This document shows positions 46,839 to 57,720 of a stretch of 64,000 nucleotides of DNA, piece by piece. The DNA is from Scalesia atractyloides. Lineage: Eukaryota; Streptophyta; Magnoliopsida; Asterales; Asteraceae. The stretch covers positions 25,981,857 through 26,045,856 of the forward strand of contig CAMTDV010000013.1 of the NCBI GenBank assembly GCA_947069175.1. Direction: 5' to 3'. The translations under genes and the position numbers were made by a program. Position 1 is the first letter of the stretch. Each line of letters begins with the position of its first letter. Below the pieces are notes generated by a model. That model saw only the letters and a program-made list of their open reading frames with translations, was not told the DNA's origin and ran no database searches.

Positions 46839-48030
46839 TAGAGTGGTATGGTCCCAAAAACTCTGCGCCCGCGCAAGGAACCATACTCTCAATGACAATT
46901 AACAAGAATAACCTAGCGCAATGCGCAACGGTGCGCCTTTCTTGGAACTAGCAGGTCATACAGCAAACCTTGCGCAGCCTGCGCAACGCTAAGTTAGGCC
47001 TGGAAGCACAGGTCTCTTGACCCTGTGCTGACAAACAAACCTTGCGCGCAATGGTACTTCAACTCCAATGCTAAAAGGTCATACAACGAACCTTGCACAC
47101 TCAGCGCAACGGCTAGTTAGACCAACAATTATAAGTCACACAACGAACCTTGTGCACTTGGCACATCAGTGAGTTAGACTTAGACGCGTAGGATACTTGA
47201 CCCTGCGCGGATCAAACAACCCTTTGCCGCGAAGTCCTAAACCTTGCAAGGCCAAGACAAACATGAGAGCACCTCCTAGTATTGTGGACAAAAGGATTTA
47301 TCCCTGCAACTCTGTGCTGGCCGGAAAAGCACTGACAGCCTCGCAGAAGGGATAAGCGCAAAAAGGCATTGACTATATATAAGGATACAGAGTGGCGGAG
47401 CTGTGACCAAATGGTTGCTCGGCAGGTTGTGTCAGACTGTGTCGCATGAACAGTAACGCAGACGCTAGACTGTGCACCAACCATACTCACGCTAGTGAGT
47501 GTCACACATTCTCCACTTTCGGCTGATAGGAGGTCTGACGCCAGGGACAGCTGCCTTTACACGTGGTACCATTCAACATCCGACAAAGCACACCTCGTGA
47601 TAGAGAAAATTAATTCTTATACAAGGAACATTTAATGATTGATGTAGAGGGACAGACGGATAACCTTGGTCGTCTGGGCCGGGCCCAAGCCCCATCAGCC
47701 CATCTCCTAAACCTACTTATTTTCGGCTATAAATGAATATCGAACCACAAGGTAAAACCATCTAATATTACCTACATGCTTTCCTGCTCACCCACTACTT
47801 ACTTGCTATTAATTTGCAATACACAAATACTTATTCTCACACCGGAGTGTGGTCACGGAGAAAACCCTCCCTTTTCCCCGTGACGAGGGTAATGGCGTTG
47901 CTAGTTTTGCATATCAGCATAAAGTGAGATCACCCAGAAGAGCGAACGAGAGACAACCTTTTATGCAGAATAACTAGGCTGTAACTAAGATATCTCCGGA
48001 TACCTCTCGGTTCAGACCAGTGTTTCTTCA
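46839..48030 (+). repeat. 5' LTR of the Tat-lineage element
   Basis: Starts TAGAGTGGTATGG (the expected TG has become TA; the 3' LTR has TGGAGGGGTAT) and ends GTTTCTTCA. It contains degenerate copies of a ~57-bp unit (CAACGAACCTTGCGCA) at 46.96-47.2 kb. It differs from the 3' LTR by scattered substitutions and small indels, so insertion is not very recent. Confidence 0.92.
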
Positions 48031-48048
48031 TTGGCGCCATCCGCTATT
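48031..48048 (+). other. primer-binding-like site
   Basis: TTGGCGCCATCCGC follows the LTR directly, and a near-identical word sits beside the LTR at 162-179. The TGGCGCC start is typical of plant Ty3/gypsy primer sites; the primer tRNA was not identified. Confidence 0.7.
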
Positions 48049-48103
48049 TACTCTCTCTCACATCCGTTTCCTTGTTTCGTTCTTTCTAAAACCTCACTTG
48101 CAA

Positions 48104-49266
48104 ATGGCGAGGGTGATAGCGCCAGTGTTTCACCGGCTACCAAAAGATGATGCTGCTTACAGGTCTGCGCCCCGGGCTGTTTACAACCCGGAGGCGGAGT
48201 ACAATTATAATTTGATCTACATGCCAGTTGAGGCAGCCGAACACTCAATATTCATCAAGGAGATCGCGCTCGCACCGCTGGAGCACGCAAAACTTCCCTC
48301 CAACATGGGAAAATACAATGGGTTGAAAGACCAAGATGACCACCTGCGGCTGTTCACCGGCGCAGCACTGATAGGGGGTTGGACGCTGCCCATGTGGTGT
48401 CACTTGTTTGTCCAAACTCTCACAGGAGTTGCGCGCCTATAGTTTGACAACTTTCCCACGGGCAAGCTCGCGTCATGGAACGACTTGAAAGACAAGTTCC
48501 TAACGCATTTCAGTCAACAACGGCGTTAGGTCAGAGATTCTTCTGACGTAATGAACATCTGGCGGCGTGATGACGAAAGTCTTGAAGACTTCATCACCCG
48601 CTATAATAAAGAGGTGTTGGAGATAGGGGATGTACACGAAGACCTGATTCGTGCACAGTTCAAATACGTTGTACGCTGCGACGAGATGATTAAAGTCTTG
48701 TCAGGGACTACAGGCCTCCCAAAAAGCTGGGAAAAGCTTATGGCGGCAGCAAAGGTCTATGCGTAGACGGAGCGCAACCTCAATAAGAGTTGGAGGAGCA
48801 CAACCAAAACCCTCCCTACTCACCGTCCCCAAGACATTAGCAAAAGTTTTGGGAAGAAGAATAAGAGTTGGAGGAGCACAGCTAAAACCCTCCCTACTCA
48901 CCGGTCGACGCGCGTACGACCATCAATAAAATCGCTATCCAGTGAGCAATAAAGAAAGATAATCGCGATCGTCAGTGCACACCACTGACGAAAACACCGG
49001 CGGTGGTACTTAGCACCGAAGACCATCAATTCAAGCAACCACCGCCGATGCGCAATAAGAAAGGTCAAGACCCCAACCTTTTCTGCGATTATCATAAAGA
49101 TACGGGGCATACCACCGCCAACTGCATCTCCTTGCGCACAGAGATAGAAAAGGTGCTAAAAAGTGGGAAGCTCACCCACTTACTTCAGAATGTGCGCAAG
49201 GAGGTGCGCCAAATCACTCGAGGCGGCGAGGGCCCGAGTAATAAAAATATGAAGTTTTTCATATGA
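48104..49266 (+). pseudogene. gag, decayed
   Basis: From the ATG at 48104 (MARVIAPVFHRLPKDDA). Readable core of the plant retrotransposon gag family: NMGKYNGLKDQDDHLRLF, WNDLKDKFLTHFSQQRR, and DESLEDFITRYNKEVLEI, then near 49080 FCDYHKDTGHTTANC, the usual nucleocapsid-side segment. At least five in-frame stops or shifts break it (for example 48440, 48530, 48765). A ~46-bp segment (GAGTTGGAGGAGCACA...) at about 48787 and 48867 is a tandem duplication that adds to the damage. Confidence 0.88.
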
Positions 49267-49375
49267 TCCAGGGTGGCCCGTAGTGCAAGCGCAACCATCA
49301 GAAGAGTTGCACGCCTCACTGGCGCGAGCAACATGTCGTCTTCCCCGTAGTCCCTAGGTGGCCCACAAGAGGACC

Positions 49376-49740
49376 GACGGATCGTGATAACTGGCATCTT
49401 CGGCCATTATCGCACTGATTATATGTTCATACATCCTGGGAGCTCTATTGGACATCATCTATGAACATTGTTTCCAACAACTTGACCCAGAAGACAAGGC
49501 GCGCTTAGAGCCGGTGGACTTCCCACTCCCTGGTTTTTGCAAGAGGCCGTCTTCCCACTAGGCCAAATCACTTTTCCGGTGACTCTTTCCAACGGGCGAC
49601 ACTCTCGCACGGACTCGGTCAATTTCAGGTCATGCACGCTACTTCGCGCCATGACGTATTGCTGGGCCGGCGCACACAACGAGAGTTCAGCATGATCATT
49701 TCTACTCTTCATGCTACCTGCGGGTTTCAACGGAAACCGA
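49376..49740 (+). pseudogene. retropepsin-like protease remnant
   Basis: Fragments in changing frames around 49390-49560 correspond to the protease of these elements: an HPGSS segment where the active site normally has D-S/T/G-G-S, followed by EHCFQQLDPEDKARLEPVDF and a TFPVTLSNG segment. The catalytic Asp is not visible and several shifts occur. Confidence 0.6.
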
Positions 49741-50039
49741 GGTAGCCATCATGTATGCAAGGAAGGAAATCATGTCTGTCGAAGAAGAAACTCCGACCAA
49801 GCTACCATAGTCATCATCCAATGGCGAGCCAGAGAAGTGGATACTATACAATAAGTACACGGAACAAACAGTACTCCTAAGGCCCGCCATGACCCCCACC
49901 GTAAAGGCACGATTGAAACAGCTTTTGTTCCGCAATGTAGATATTTTTGTCTGGTTGTTGGCGGATATGACAGGGGTACCGAGGGAAATCGCTGAGCACG
50001 CGCTGCACACATTCCCTTCAGTTTAGCCTATAGTTCAGA

Positions 50040-51216
50040 AAAAGTGCACATTTGGTCCTGAAAAGACCCGCGCATTGAACAAGCAAATTTCAGAACTTTT
50101 CCAAGCCGGAATCATCCGAGAAGTACACTATCAGACATGGGTAGCCAACCCAGTCATGGTCCAAAAACAAATGGCAGTTGGCGTATGTGGACGATTTTAA
50201 AGATCTTAACAAGGCATGTCCCAAGGGCTGCTACTCTTTACCAGAAATCGACAAAAAGGTGGACTCCCTCGCTTCATTCAGGTGGAAATGTTTCCTTGAT
50301 TTCTACAAATGCTATCAACAAATACAAATGAAGAAAGAGGATGAAGAGAAGGCCGCTTTCCACACTGATAAGGGGATTTTTTTGTTACACAAAAATGCCC
50401 TTCGGATTGCGCAACGCAGGAGCCACCTATCAGTGCTTAATGGACCATGTCTTCGGGGACGACATTGGCGAAACCGTAGAAGTGTACGTTGATGACCTCG
50501 TCATCATGAGCTCGGGTGAGGAGAAGATACTGGAAAATGTTAATAAAACGTTTGCATCCTTGCGCAAGGCAAACCTGAAGCTGAATCCCAGCAAATGCTC
50601 GTTTGGAATGGAAGAAGGCAAATTCTTGGAATTCATCGTCACGCGCGACGGTTTTAAAGTCAATCCCGAGAAAGTGGAAGCGATTTAGCGTATGCCTTCC
50701 CCCTCAACCATCAAAGAAATGCAATGGTTGGCGAGGCGACTGGCTACGCTGAACAGGTTCTTGGCCAACCATGCAATGAAATCCTTCCCATTCATGAGCA
50801 CTTTGCGGAACTGTGTAAAGCAAAACAAGTTTCAGTGGACTACGGAAGCGGTGAAAGCGTTCACACAAATGAAGGAGTGCTTGATTCAATTACCTACGCT
50901 CACGGCACCGCAAAAGAACGAGTCACTGATACTTTACCTTTCCGCATCAGATATCGCTCTGGGCGCAGTCCTGCTAGTAGAGCGCGCAGGAGTCCAAACT
51001 CCGTTCTACTACGTCAGCAAAATGCTAACTTACCCAAAGACACGGTATCCTATGATGGAAAAGCTTGCTCTAGCTTTGGTCCACGCATCCCGCAGGTTGC
51101 GTCGGTATTTTTCCGGCCATGTGATAACAGTTTTCACGAACTATCACTTAGGCCAAATTTTGTCCAAGCCAGACATATCTGGCCGTCTAGCAAAATGGGC
51201 GATTGAGCTTGGTTGA
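50040..51216 (+). pseudogene. reverse transcriptase and RNase H, decayed
   Basis: In order: YVDDFKDLNKACPKGCYSLP (about 50180), FLDFYKCYQQIQM, KMPFGLRNAGATYQ (about 50395), the catalytic YVDDLVIMS (about 50486), then LNPSKCSFGMEEGKFL and the Ty3-type RNase H with LYLSASDIALGAVL and PFYYVSKML (50930-51040). The reading frame shifts near 50395 and has a stop at 50688. The Asp-containing catalytic loop is kept, but the polyprotein cannot be read through. Confidence 0.9.
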
Positions 51217-51339
51217 CACAACATCGTGTACAAACCACACCCAACAATAAAAGGTCAGATACTGGCAGTTTTTGTTACAGAAGTACCAGTGAATAAAGCG
51301 CAAGAGTGTGAAGCCGTACAGAATCCACCGCCGGTTATA

Positions 51340-51700
51340 GACGACCACGCATGGATACTTCACACAGATGGCGCATCCAATGATAATGGTGCAGGAGCAG
51401 GTCTCTGTCTAATAAGCCCTGACAATCAAGAATTTACCTACGCCATCAGGTTGGAATTCAAGAGCACCAATAATTCTGGCAGGCCTTCGGTTAGCCATCA
51501 AAATGGGCGCACGGAATTTGGAAGCAAACTCGATTCCCTTTTAGTTGTATGACAGGTCAACGACCTATACGACGCAAAAGGCGAAACGATAGCTTTATAT
51601 CTTGAATAGGCGCAAGTCTTAATAACCAAATTCCAACACTTCAAAATAACCCATGTCAATCGAAGCGAGAATAAACATGCCGACATGCTCAGTAAATTAG
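51340..51700 (+). pseudogene. second (archaeal-type) RNase H domain, partial
   Basis: WILHTDGASNDNGAGAGLCL (about 51349) followed by FTYAIRLEFKSTNN is the start of the additional RNase H found between RT-RNase H and integrase in Tat-lineage elements; the DGAS start holds the first catalytic Asp. The end is broken by a shift near 51540, after which THVNRSENKHADMLSKLA (about 51650) resumes. Confidence 0.82.
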
Positions 51701-52032
51701 CCGCTACAAGCTTCAAGCAACTCGCACATGAAGTGCGCATTGAGGTACTCAAAAACCCTTCTGTTCCTTTGCATCAAGTAAACATCATCGAAGTGGGGAA
51801 TCCTTCCTGGATGTCTCTCGTGATCATGTTCTTGCAACACGGGGTCCTCCCTGAAAAACAAAGCGGAAGCAAGCAAGGTCCAGAACAAGGCACTCAACTA
51901 CAAAAACGCGTACGGTATCCTATACCAGAAGTCATACCTTGGACGCTCCTCCGCTGCGTTGACCCGCAAGACGCGCAATACTTGATACGCGAAATACATG
52001 AAGGGTTATGCTGAATTCACGCCAGTCCGCGC

Positions 52033-53040
52033 ATGGTCGTAGCAAAGATCATGAACGTCGGTTACTACTGGCCTGGTATGCACCTAGATGCAGTCGAAAC
52101 ACTGCTAAAGTGCGCATCATGCCAGCACCATGCGCCGAAGACTTTGCGTCCCAAGAATCCTCTGATCCTAGTAACAACAACATGGCCTTTTCAACAATGG
52201 ACAATCGATACGGTGGGACCTTTCCCAGATGCCCTTGGTGCAGTGAAGTTCATAATCGTCGCAGTCGATTACTTCACCAAGTGGGTAGATGCAAAACCCC
52301 TTGCATCCACCAAAGCAACTGTAGTTCGGAAATTCATTTGGGAGCACATCATATGTCGTTTTGGGTTACCCCTACGCATAGTGAGTGACAACGGCCCTAA
52401 CTTTGCAGCTGAAGAACTACAACAATGGATGAAGGAAATGCATATCGAGCATCTCTTCACTTCGGTTGCACATCCCCAAGGGAACGACCAAGTGGAGAGT
52501 AATAATAAGAGCATTGCTGAAGGGATCAAGACAGGATTGGGTACGGCGCGAAGAGGCTGGGTAGATGAGTTGCCAAGCATCCTTTGGGCTCATCGAACCA
52601 TGCCAAAAACCAGCATAGGCGAAACTCCTTTCAGCCTGGTGTATGGAACGGAGGCAGTGATTCCTACAGAGATAGGCCTCCCGTCACCATGCATGCTAGC
52701 TGCGCAAAGCCAAAATAATGAAGACGAGCGCAGACTCGACTTGGACCTACTAGAAGAAAGGCGTGAAAACGCTGCAATCAACAAAGTAAAATACAAGTCC
52801 AAACTCGAGAAATACTACAATGCGCGAGTCCGCATATGTACCTTCTTACCTGGTGACTTTGTTCTACGTGACAACGAAGCGTCTAACACTGAAAGTCCTG
52901 GAAAACTCACACCTAAATGGGAAGGTCCCTACATTATCCATGAAGTCATAGGAAAGGGCGCATACACCCTAAAACGTATGGACGGCACAAACATCCTTAG
53001 GACATGGAATGTGCAGCAGCTAAGACGGTGCTACATGTAA
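52033..53040 (+). CDS. integrase, open frame
   Basis: A 335-codon open frame covering most of the integrase. It starts in the zinc-binding domain (YYWPGMHLDAVETLLK, CASCQHH), then the DDE core: first Asp in WTIDTVGPFPDA, second in RIVSDNGPNFAAEE, Glu in DQVESNNKS (usually N/H-G-Q-VE-N). It ends with a C-terminal domain containing LTPKWEGPYIIHEVIGKGAY, with the GPF/Y-like GPY. The natural protein is the end of the pol polyprotein; the ATG at 52033 is only where the open stretch begins. Upstream, 51685-52014 is an open piece of the linker. It is the best preserved part of the element. Confidence 0.92.
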   Translation: MVVAKIMNVGYYWPGMHLDAVETLLKCASCQHHAPKTLRPKNPLILVTTTWPFQQWTIDTVGPFPDALGAVKFIIVAVDYFTKWVDAKPLASTKATVVRKFIWEHIICRFGLPLRIVSDNGPNFAAEELQQWMKEMHIEHLFTSVAHPQGNDQVESNNKSIAEGIKTGLGTARRGWVDELPSILWAHRTMPKTSIGETPFSLVYGTEAVIPTEIGLPSPCMLAAQSQNNEDERRLDLDLLEERRENAAINKVKYKSKLEKYYNARVRICTFLPGDFVLRDNEASNTESPGKLTPKWEGPYIIHEVIGKGAYTLKRMDGTNILRTWNVQQLRRCYM

Positions 53041-53441
53041 ATTAGTAAATTTATTACCTTATTGTCTACTCTGTAAACGGCTCTTACGCCTTATTGATTA
53101 ATAAAGACAAGTGATGCATGAATTTCTTTATCTAAATGTTTCGCTATAAATGCGCGAAACCACTTTGGGTCTACGCGAAAACACCTTGGTACACAATGAC
53201 TCGAACAAAAATTCACTACCTACTGCATGCGCATGGGAGGGGATGTTCATACACGAGTTCATTACCAGTTTCATTCGCTATACCTAAACAAAGTTGGTCC
53301 TTTTCACGCAAAACTGTAACTTGAAAGAAACATTCCATTAAAGATAAAAATATATACAAGGAATACGTACAAACATGCGCAGTGCGCAGTAACATTCAAC
53401 ATTCATTGAAGATATTACAATTGAGGATCCTACACTAGTCT
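53041..53441. other. gap between pol and the antisense frame
   Basis: The pol frame ends at 53040 and the antisense frame at 53442, so the two converge with about 400 bp between them. No terminator or promoter was identified. Confidence 0.5.
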
Positions 53442-54884
53442 TCATCCCAGCGGCCTCGGCTTCTTCTGAAAATATATCTTTGAGGCGAACAACAAGTGGT
53501 CGTGTTTGAGCGCCTCGCTCACCAATTCCATAGCCAGGAGCTGTAGACGGTCATACTCCCGCTTAGCCTGGGTGAAGGCAGCTTCAGTATCAACACCATG
53601 AGTGGCAGCGCGGCTGTTGTCCCATTGAACATCAATTGCACGAGTGACATGATGCGCACACTCGGCATAACCCTCCGTGTACCCATTGCGGCGCGCAGTG
53701 ACTAACAGCTTGGCCACTACGCCCTCCAGCTCCACGGAATTCAGAATGGAGTTCGTGATCTGCAATACAAGAACAGGGTTAGAATCAACACAAAGTGACC
53801 AAAAAAAGCAAATGGAGTACTTACATTGATAATTCCATGTTGTTGCATCCACAACATGTTGTTGGTCAGTGAATCCACCAACGACTCAGAGATGGCGCGG
53901 GCGTCTTCAGAATTCTCTAGTTTCTTTTCGCCCGCGTCCACCTTGGCCTCCGCTAATCGTAGCGGCTCCTTATCCTCCAGGTGCCTGCGTTGTAATTCAG
54001 CCTTTTCCACCATGGCCACCTTGAGATCCTTCTTCGCGCCCTGGAGATCCTTCTTGGCACTCTCCAAGCGGCGCAAGCAGCAACCTGATCATATGCATAA
54101 GGTTAGTATCACATCCTGTAGATCATACAAATAAAGAAAACATAATAAGGCAAGTTCATACCTCCTTCTGTTCGCGGTGCGGCCTGGCCTCCGTGGCCGC
54201 AGCAGACGCTGCCTCCTTCTCTTTCTTCTCGCGGTTTACCTCTCCGCGCAACCGGGCCACTTCATCCCTCAAGGATTTTTTTTCTCGTTGTTATCCTTTT
54301 CACAAGCCTCCCTCCACAACTTGTGCTCCTTGGCAAGTGTGGCAGCGGAGCTTTCGGCCCTTTTCTTCCACCCCAGCGCGGCCCACTCCTCGAACCATTG
54401 GGTTTCGGCAAATTTAGCTTGATTCGCCTCCAACTCAGATTTCTGCGCAGCCGCTTGGGCTCGCTCTTTAACTAGGTCCGCTTTGGCAGCTTCGAATTTG
54501 GCTTGTTTTTTCAGCATGCCCTGCCATTCCCTTACTATCCTGTGTGTGACCGAGGCGGAGCTAGCGGTTGCCTGGAGATACGTGCGGTAAGTTTGTTCTT
54601 GTTCATGTTCAGCGCGCACGCACCTCCGCTGGGGGAAGGTCCCTTTAAACCACTCACGTCATGCCGGCCAGTGAGAGAAATCATCCCTTGCTTCAACTGT
54701 AACATCCGTCAAAAACGGATTTACCAAACCCGCTCCGTTTATCAACCGAACAGTCAGTCAAACTTTTCGTTGCGAATTAAATGCCCAAAATATTTTTAAA
54801 CGATCCGTAATCAATTATTGTACGGGAATATATATTTAGTTTTTGAAAAACTGTCAAAAATCGCAAAATAAAAATAAAATGTTC

Positions 54885-54965
54885 TAGCCGGGTTTCGAAC
54901 CCGGGTCTGTACCGAATCAGTTCAGTGTCTTATCTCACACACACAAACCACTGCGCCGCGGACTT
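54885..54965 (-). other. tRNA-like module, minus strand
   Basis: On the minus strand: GCGCAGTGGTTTGTG (D-arm/A-box-like), then CCGGG-TTCGAAA-CCCGG, a perfect 5-bp T stem with a canonical T loop, followed by CTAGAAC. No acceptor stem pairs properly, so this is not called as a working tRNA. Confidence 0.65.
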
Positions 54966-55639
54966 TGTTTGTTGTATAATAAAATCATTTAATTGTTAAA
55001 GTGTCGTTACAAATTCAAAACCGGCGCCCAAACGGTTCAGTCGTCGGAATCCCGGAATTCTCGCGAGTCTTAACTACAATTTACGTTATAACGTAAACCA
55101 TTAACCAGATATCGGTTATAACCGATGTTTGAAGTCCGCGACACTTTTCAAAACCGCCGGAAATTTTAAATAAACGAATACAGTCGGAATTCAGACCAGA
55201 TTCTTCAACGATTTGCACTATAAGTTCACCCACAACCCACGACAAACACTTTCGCTCAAAATCACAGCTTTTCTCGGCGTAATTCCACTCGCCGGAAATT
55301 TCCCTGCTCATCGCCGGAAAACCGACTTTCTTATTTCTGAACCTCACTGAGCCCCTGAAGCTTATCCCGGAGATACCCATACTCTTTCCAAGCTTTCCGG
55401 AGACTCGCTGCTGCAAGACACCTAACGCCGGAGTTGATTGCTGTCGCCGGAGTTCTGCCGGAAAACAGAGGGTCCAGTCGGTATACCTTTTTCGCTCAAT
55501 TCCTTTTTCTTTTCTCATTTATCTCACCTTAATGGACTGTAAAACATTATTAAACTGATAAAAATCTTGAACCAGTCAATTTCCGATTTCTGGTTCAAAC
55601 GGGATGAAGAAGACGACGTAATTCTGTATCATATAAGTA

Positions 55640-56260
55640 TAATATAAATCATGAAATTAATCGGGTTAGACACACAGTCCAGCGGTGGACTGTGTGCACA
55701 TAAAACGTTATACATGCAAAGGTCTCGAGTTCGAATCCCGGTTCACACACGCTGCCTTAATAAAAATCAAATTTTTGTTTAACTGAACCGGAGTCGATAC
55801 AGTTATATGTTAAGTATATTGATAACCGGAATAATAACCAAGTTAGACACACAGTCCAGCGGTGGACTGTGTGTTTGTTTATATCGCTGGTCACGAGTTC
55901 GAGTCCGGTCTTCAGCACCGACTCGGACAATTATCTCTTCTTTTTAATTAAAGCAGAAAAGGAAATAAATAATTAGTATTTAAGTATAATAAAAATCGAA
56001 TGATATAACATGTTGAACACACAGTCCAGCGGTGGACTGTGTGTTGGATTAAACCACAGGTCCCGGGTTCGAGACCTGTGGAGCGCACCGCCGAATTCGT
56101 TTAAAACTATTTTTAAAATAAAATGATTTTCAGTTTAAATTAATTAATATATATATGTAAATAAAATCGGATATATAACGGGTTAGACACGTAGCTCAGT
56201 TGGTAGAGCCGCGTGCACGCGTACGGGAGGTCTCGGGTTCGGGCCTCACCCAGCGCACAA
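55640..56260 (+). repeat. four tandem ~170-bp modules with tRNA-like promoter boxes
   Basis: Equivalent points lie at 55671, 55848, 56018 and 56188 (steps 177, 170, 170). Every module starts G(T/-)TAGACAC or GTTGAACAC and has a B-box word: GTTCGAATCC (55729), GTTCGAGTCC (55897), GTTCGAGACC (56067), GTTCGGGCCT (56237). The fourth has a near-perfect tRNA A box, TAGCTCAGTTGGTAGAGC at 56192-56209, 45 bp before the B box as in real tRNA genes. In modules 1-3 that place holds a perfect 10-bp inverted repeat CACACAGTCC/GGACTGTGTG with loop AGCGGT. T5 or longer runs follow modules 1-3 within about 40 bp. Confidence 0.85.
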
Positions 56261-57536
56261 TAATATGCCTTCCGAACCGGTCAACGCCAGTCAAAGTCAA
56301 CCGGTCAAAGTCACTGTAGCAAAAATAAAATAAATTTTTTTATTATTTTTATTTAATTATTTTAATTAAAAATCAATTATAAATACTTAAAAATAACATT
56401 TTTAAGATTAGAAAATAGCCTCAAACTCACAAAAATGCACCCAACAATCCTACTAAAATAGTTTAATAAAATCCGTTTACTTACCAAACCATAATGCAAT
56501 TTATCTAGGTTAAATCTCACTCGTGGTTAAAACCACTTCGCGTGCATTCAACGTCATCAACCGAACGCACCCACTGTGAGTGAATCTTACAATTCCCCTT
56601 TTAAATTACACGTTTTGGGGTGTGTCATGTGTTATGAAATTAATTAATTTATTTATTTAAACTTGTGCCATACCACATCATGACTTAAACTTAGATTGTT
56701 TTATTGTTGTGATTTACTTATATTCTTTTGTCAAATTATATGAAACTCATACATTAAGCCCATCAGTTCCTCGTGGGAGACGAGTAGAACATCGCGTGCT
56801 TCAATTCAAATTCATTATTGTACATGTGTGTTTCATTGAGTTTATATTGTTTGTAGTTGTGTCATTCATATCATCATGTTTATGCAATTCATTCATCAGG
56901 CCCCTCAGTTCCTCGTGAGAGACGAGTTGAGCATCGCGTGCCTTTAATTGTTCCATTATTATTCATGAGTGTTTCATTTAACATCTTATGATTGTTGATC
57001 AAGTTACATCTAATTTTACTCATGTTTGGTTGTGCACATATTTCATAATCAATTTAAATAAATTTGTTCAAATGTTTTCCATAGGATTCACTCGCCAACA
57101 TTATGTTGATCCAAAAACCTTTTTACACATGATACAGGTGAACAGGTTGAAGCAAGGATAACATAGGATATGCCTTAGAAGAGAACAAAGAAGTTAGATT
57201 GTTAGATAGATCATGTTGTAGCAATCATTGTAAATTTCCATTTAATTTGTATTAATGAATATGAAACGTTTAATAAATGTCATGAGCTTTGATGATAACC
57301 CAATCATGCCGCGATCACCTTTTCCGCTGCGGGTCGGGGTGTGACACCACACAGGGATGTGGATCTCTTCAGCGCGGGCAGCAGTATATGACATGTAGTA
57401 AAAATCCCCCGGGGTTTCGTCCGGGTGGATTGGAGATACTCCCGCGGAAGGGCTTCTATCAGATCCCCCAGCCTCACCCCGGGTGCAGGCTCTTCTACGC
57501 GCACCCCGTGTGGAGCATCAGCTTGCTCCTCAAGCA

Positions 57537-57720
57537 CCGCCTGAGGATCTTCCACCACCACCTCAGGCTCTACGGCCTCAACCACCACCTGAGGATCTTC
57601 CACCACCACCTCAGGCTCTGCGGCCTCAACCACCACCTGAGGATCTTCCACCACCACCTCAGGCTCTATGGCCTCAACCACCACATAAGGATCTTCCACC
57701 ACCACCTCATGTTCCGCCGC
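57537..57720 (-). repeat. 48-bp in-frame minisatellite in the antisense frame
   Basis: Nearly four copies of a 48-bp unit, encoding on the minus strand a 16-residue repeat of the type EPEVVVEDPQVVVEAV. The length is a multiple of three and copies differ mostly at a few positions, so the array expanded as coding sequence. Confidence 0.9.

Larger units (their letters stand above)
54698..57346 (+). mobile_element. 2.65-kb LTR-like insertion in the antisense frame
   Basis: Begins TGTAACATCCGTCAAAAACG and ends GGTCGGGGTGTGACA, the same end style as the LTRs at 25809 and 27138. Excising it joins the antisense frame (ALKRSTSLCG to EARDDFSHWP). No clean TSD: CAAC against CCAC at the edges. No PBS, PPT or pol inside, so it looks like a solo LTR. 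It holds the tRNA-like array, a GCCGGA-rich stretch at 55.0-55.5 kb and a ~130-bp direct repeat containing AGTTCCTCGTG.GAGACGAGT at 56763 and 56906. The 145-codon minus frame at 55081-55518 shows no known domain. Confidence 0.82.

Noticed and set aside
47212..47505. Minus-strand frame repeated at 60345-60698
   Set aside because: Both copies are LTR sequence of the Tat-lineage element.
53826..54422. Plus-strand frames of 81-102 codons
   Set aside because: They are shadows of the coiled-coil part of the antisense frame, which has the recognisable heptad-like Glu/Lys/Ala pattern on the other strand.
55081..55518. 145-codon minus-strand frame as a host gene
   Set aside because: It lies within an LTR-like insertion in a GCCGGA-rich leader-like region and shows no known domain.
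55665..56259. Four functional tRNA genes
   Set aside because: B boxes are good, but acceptor stems do not pair, three modules lack a D-arm and no proper anticodon arm is visible. They are tRNA-derived at best.
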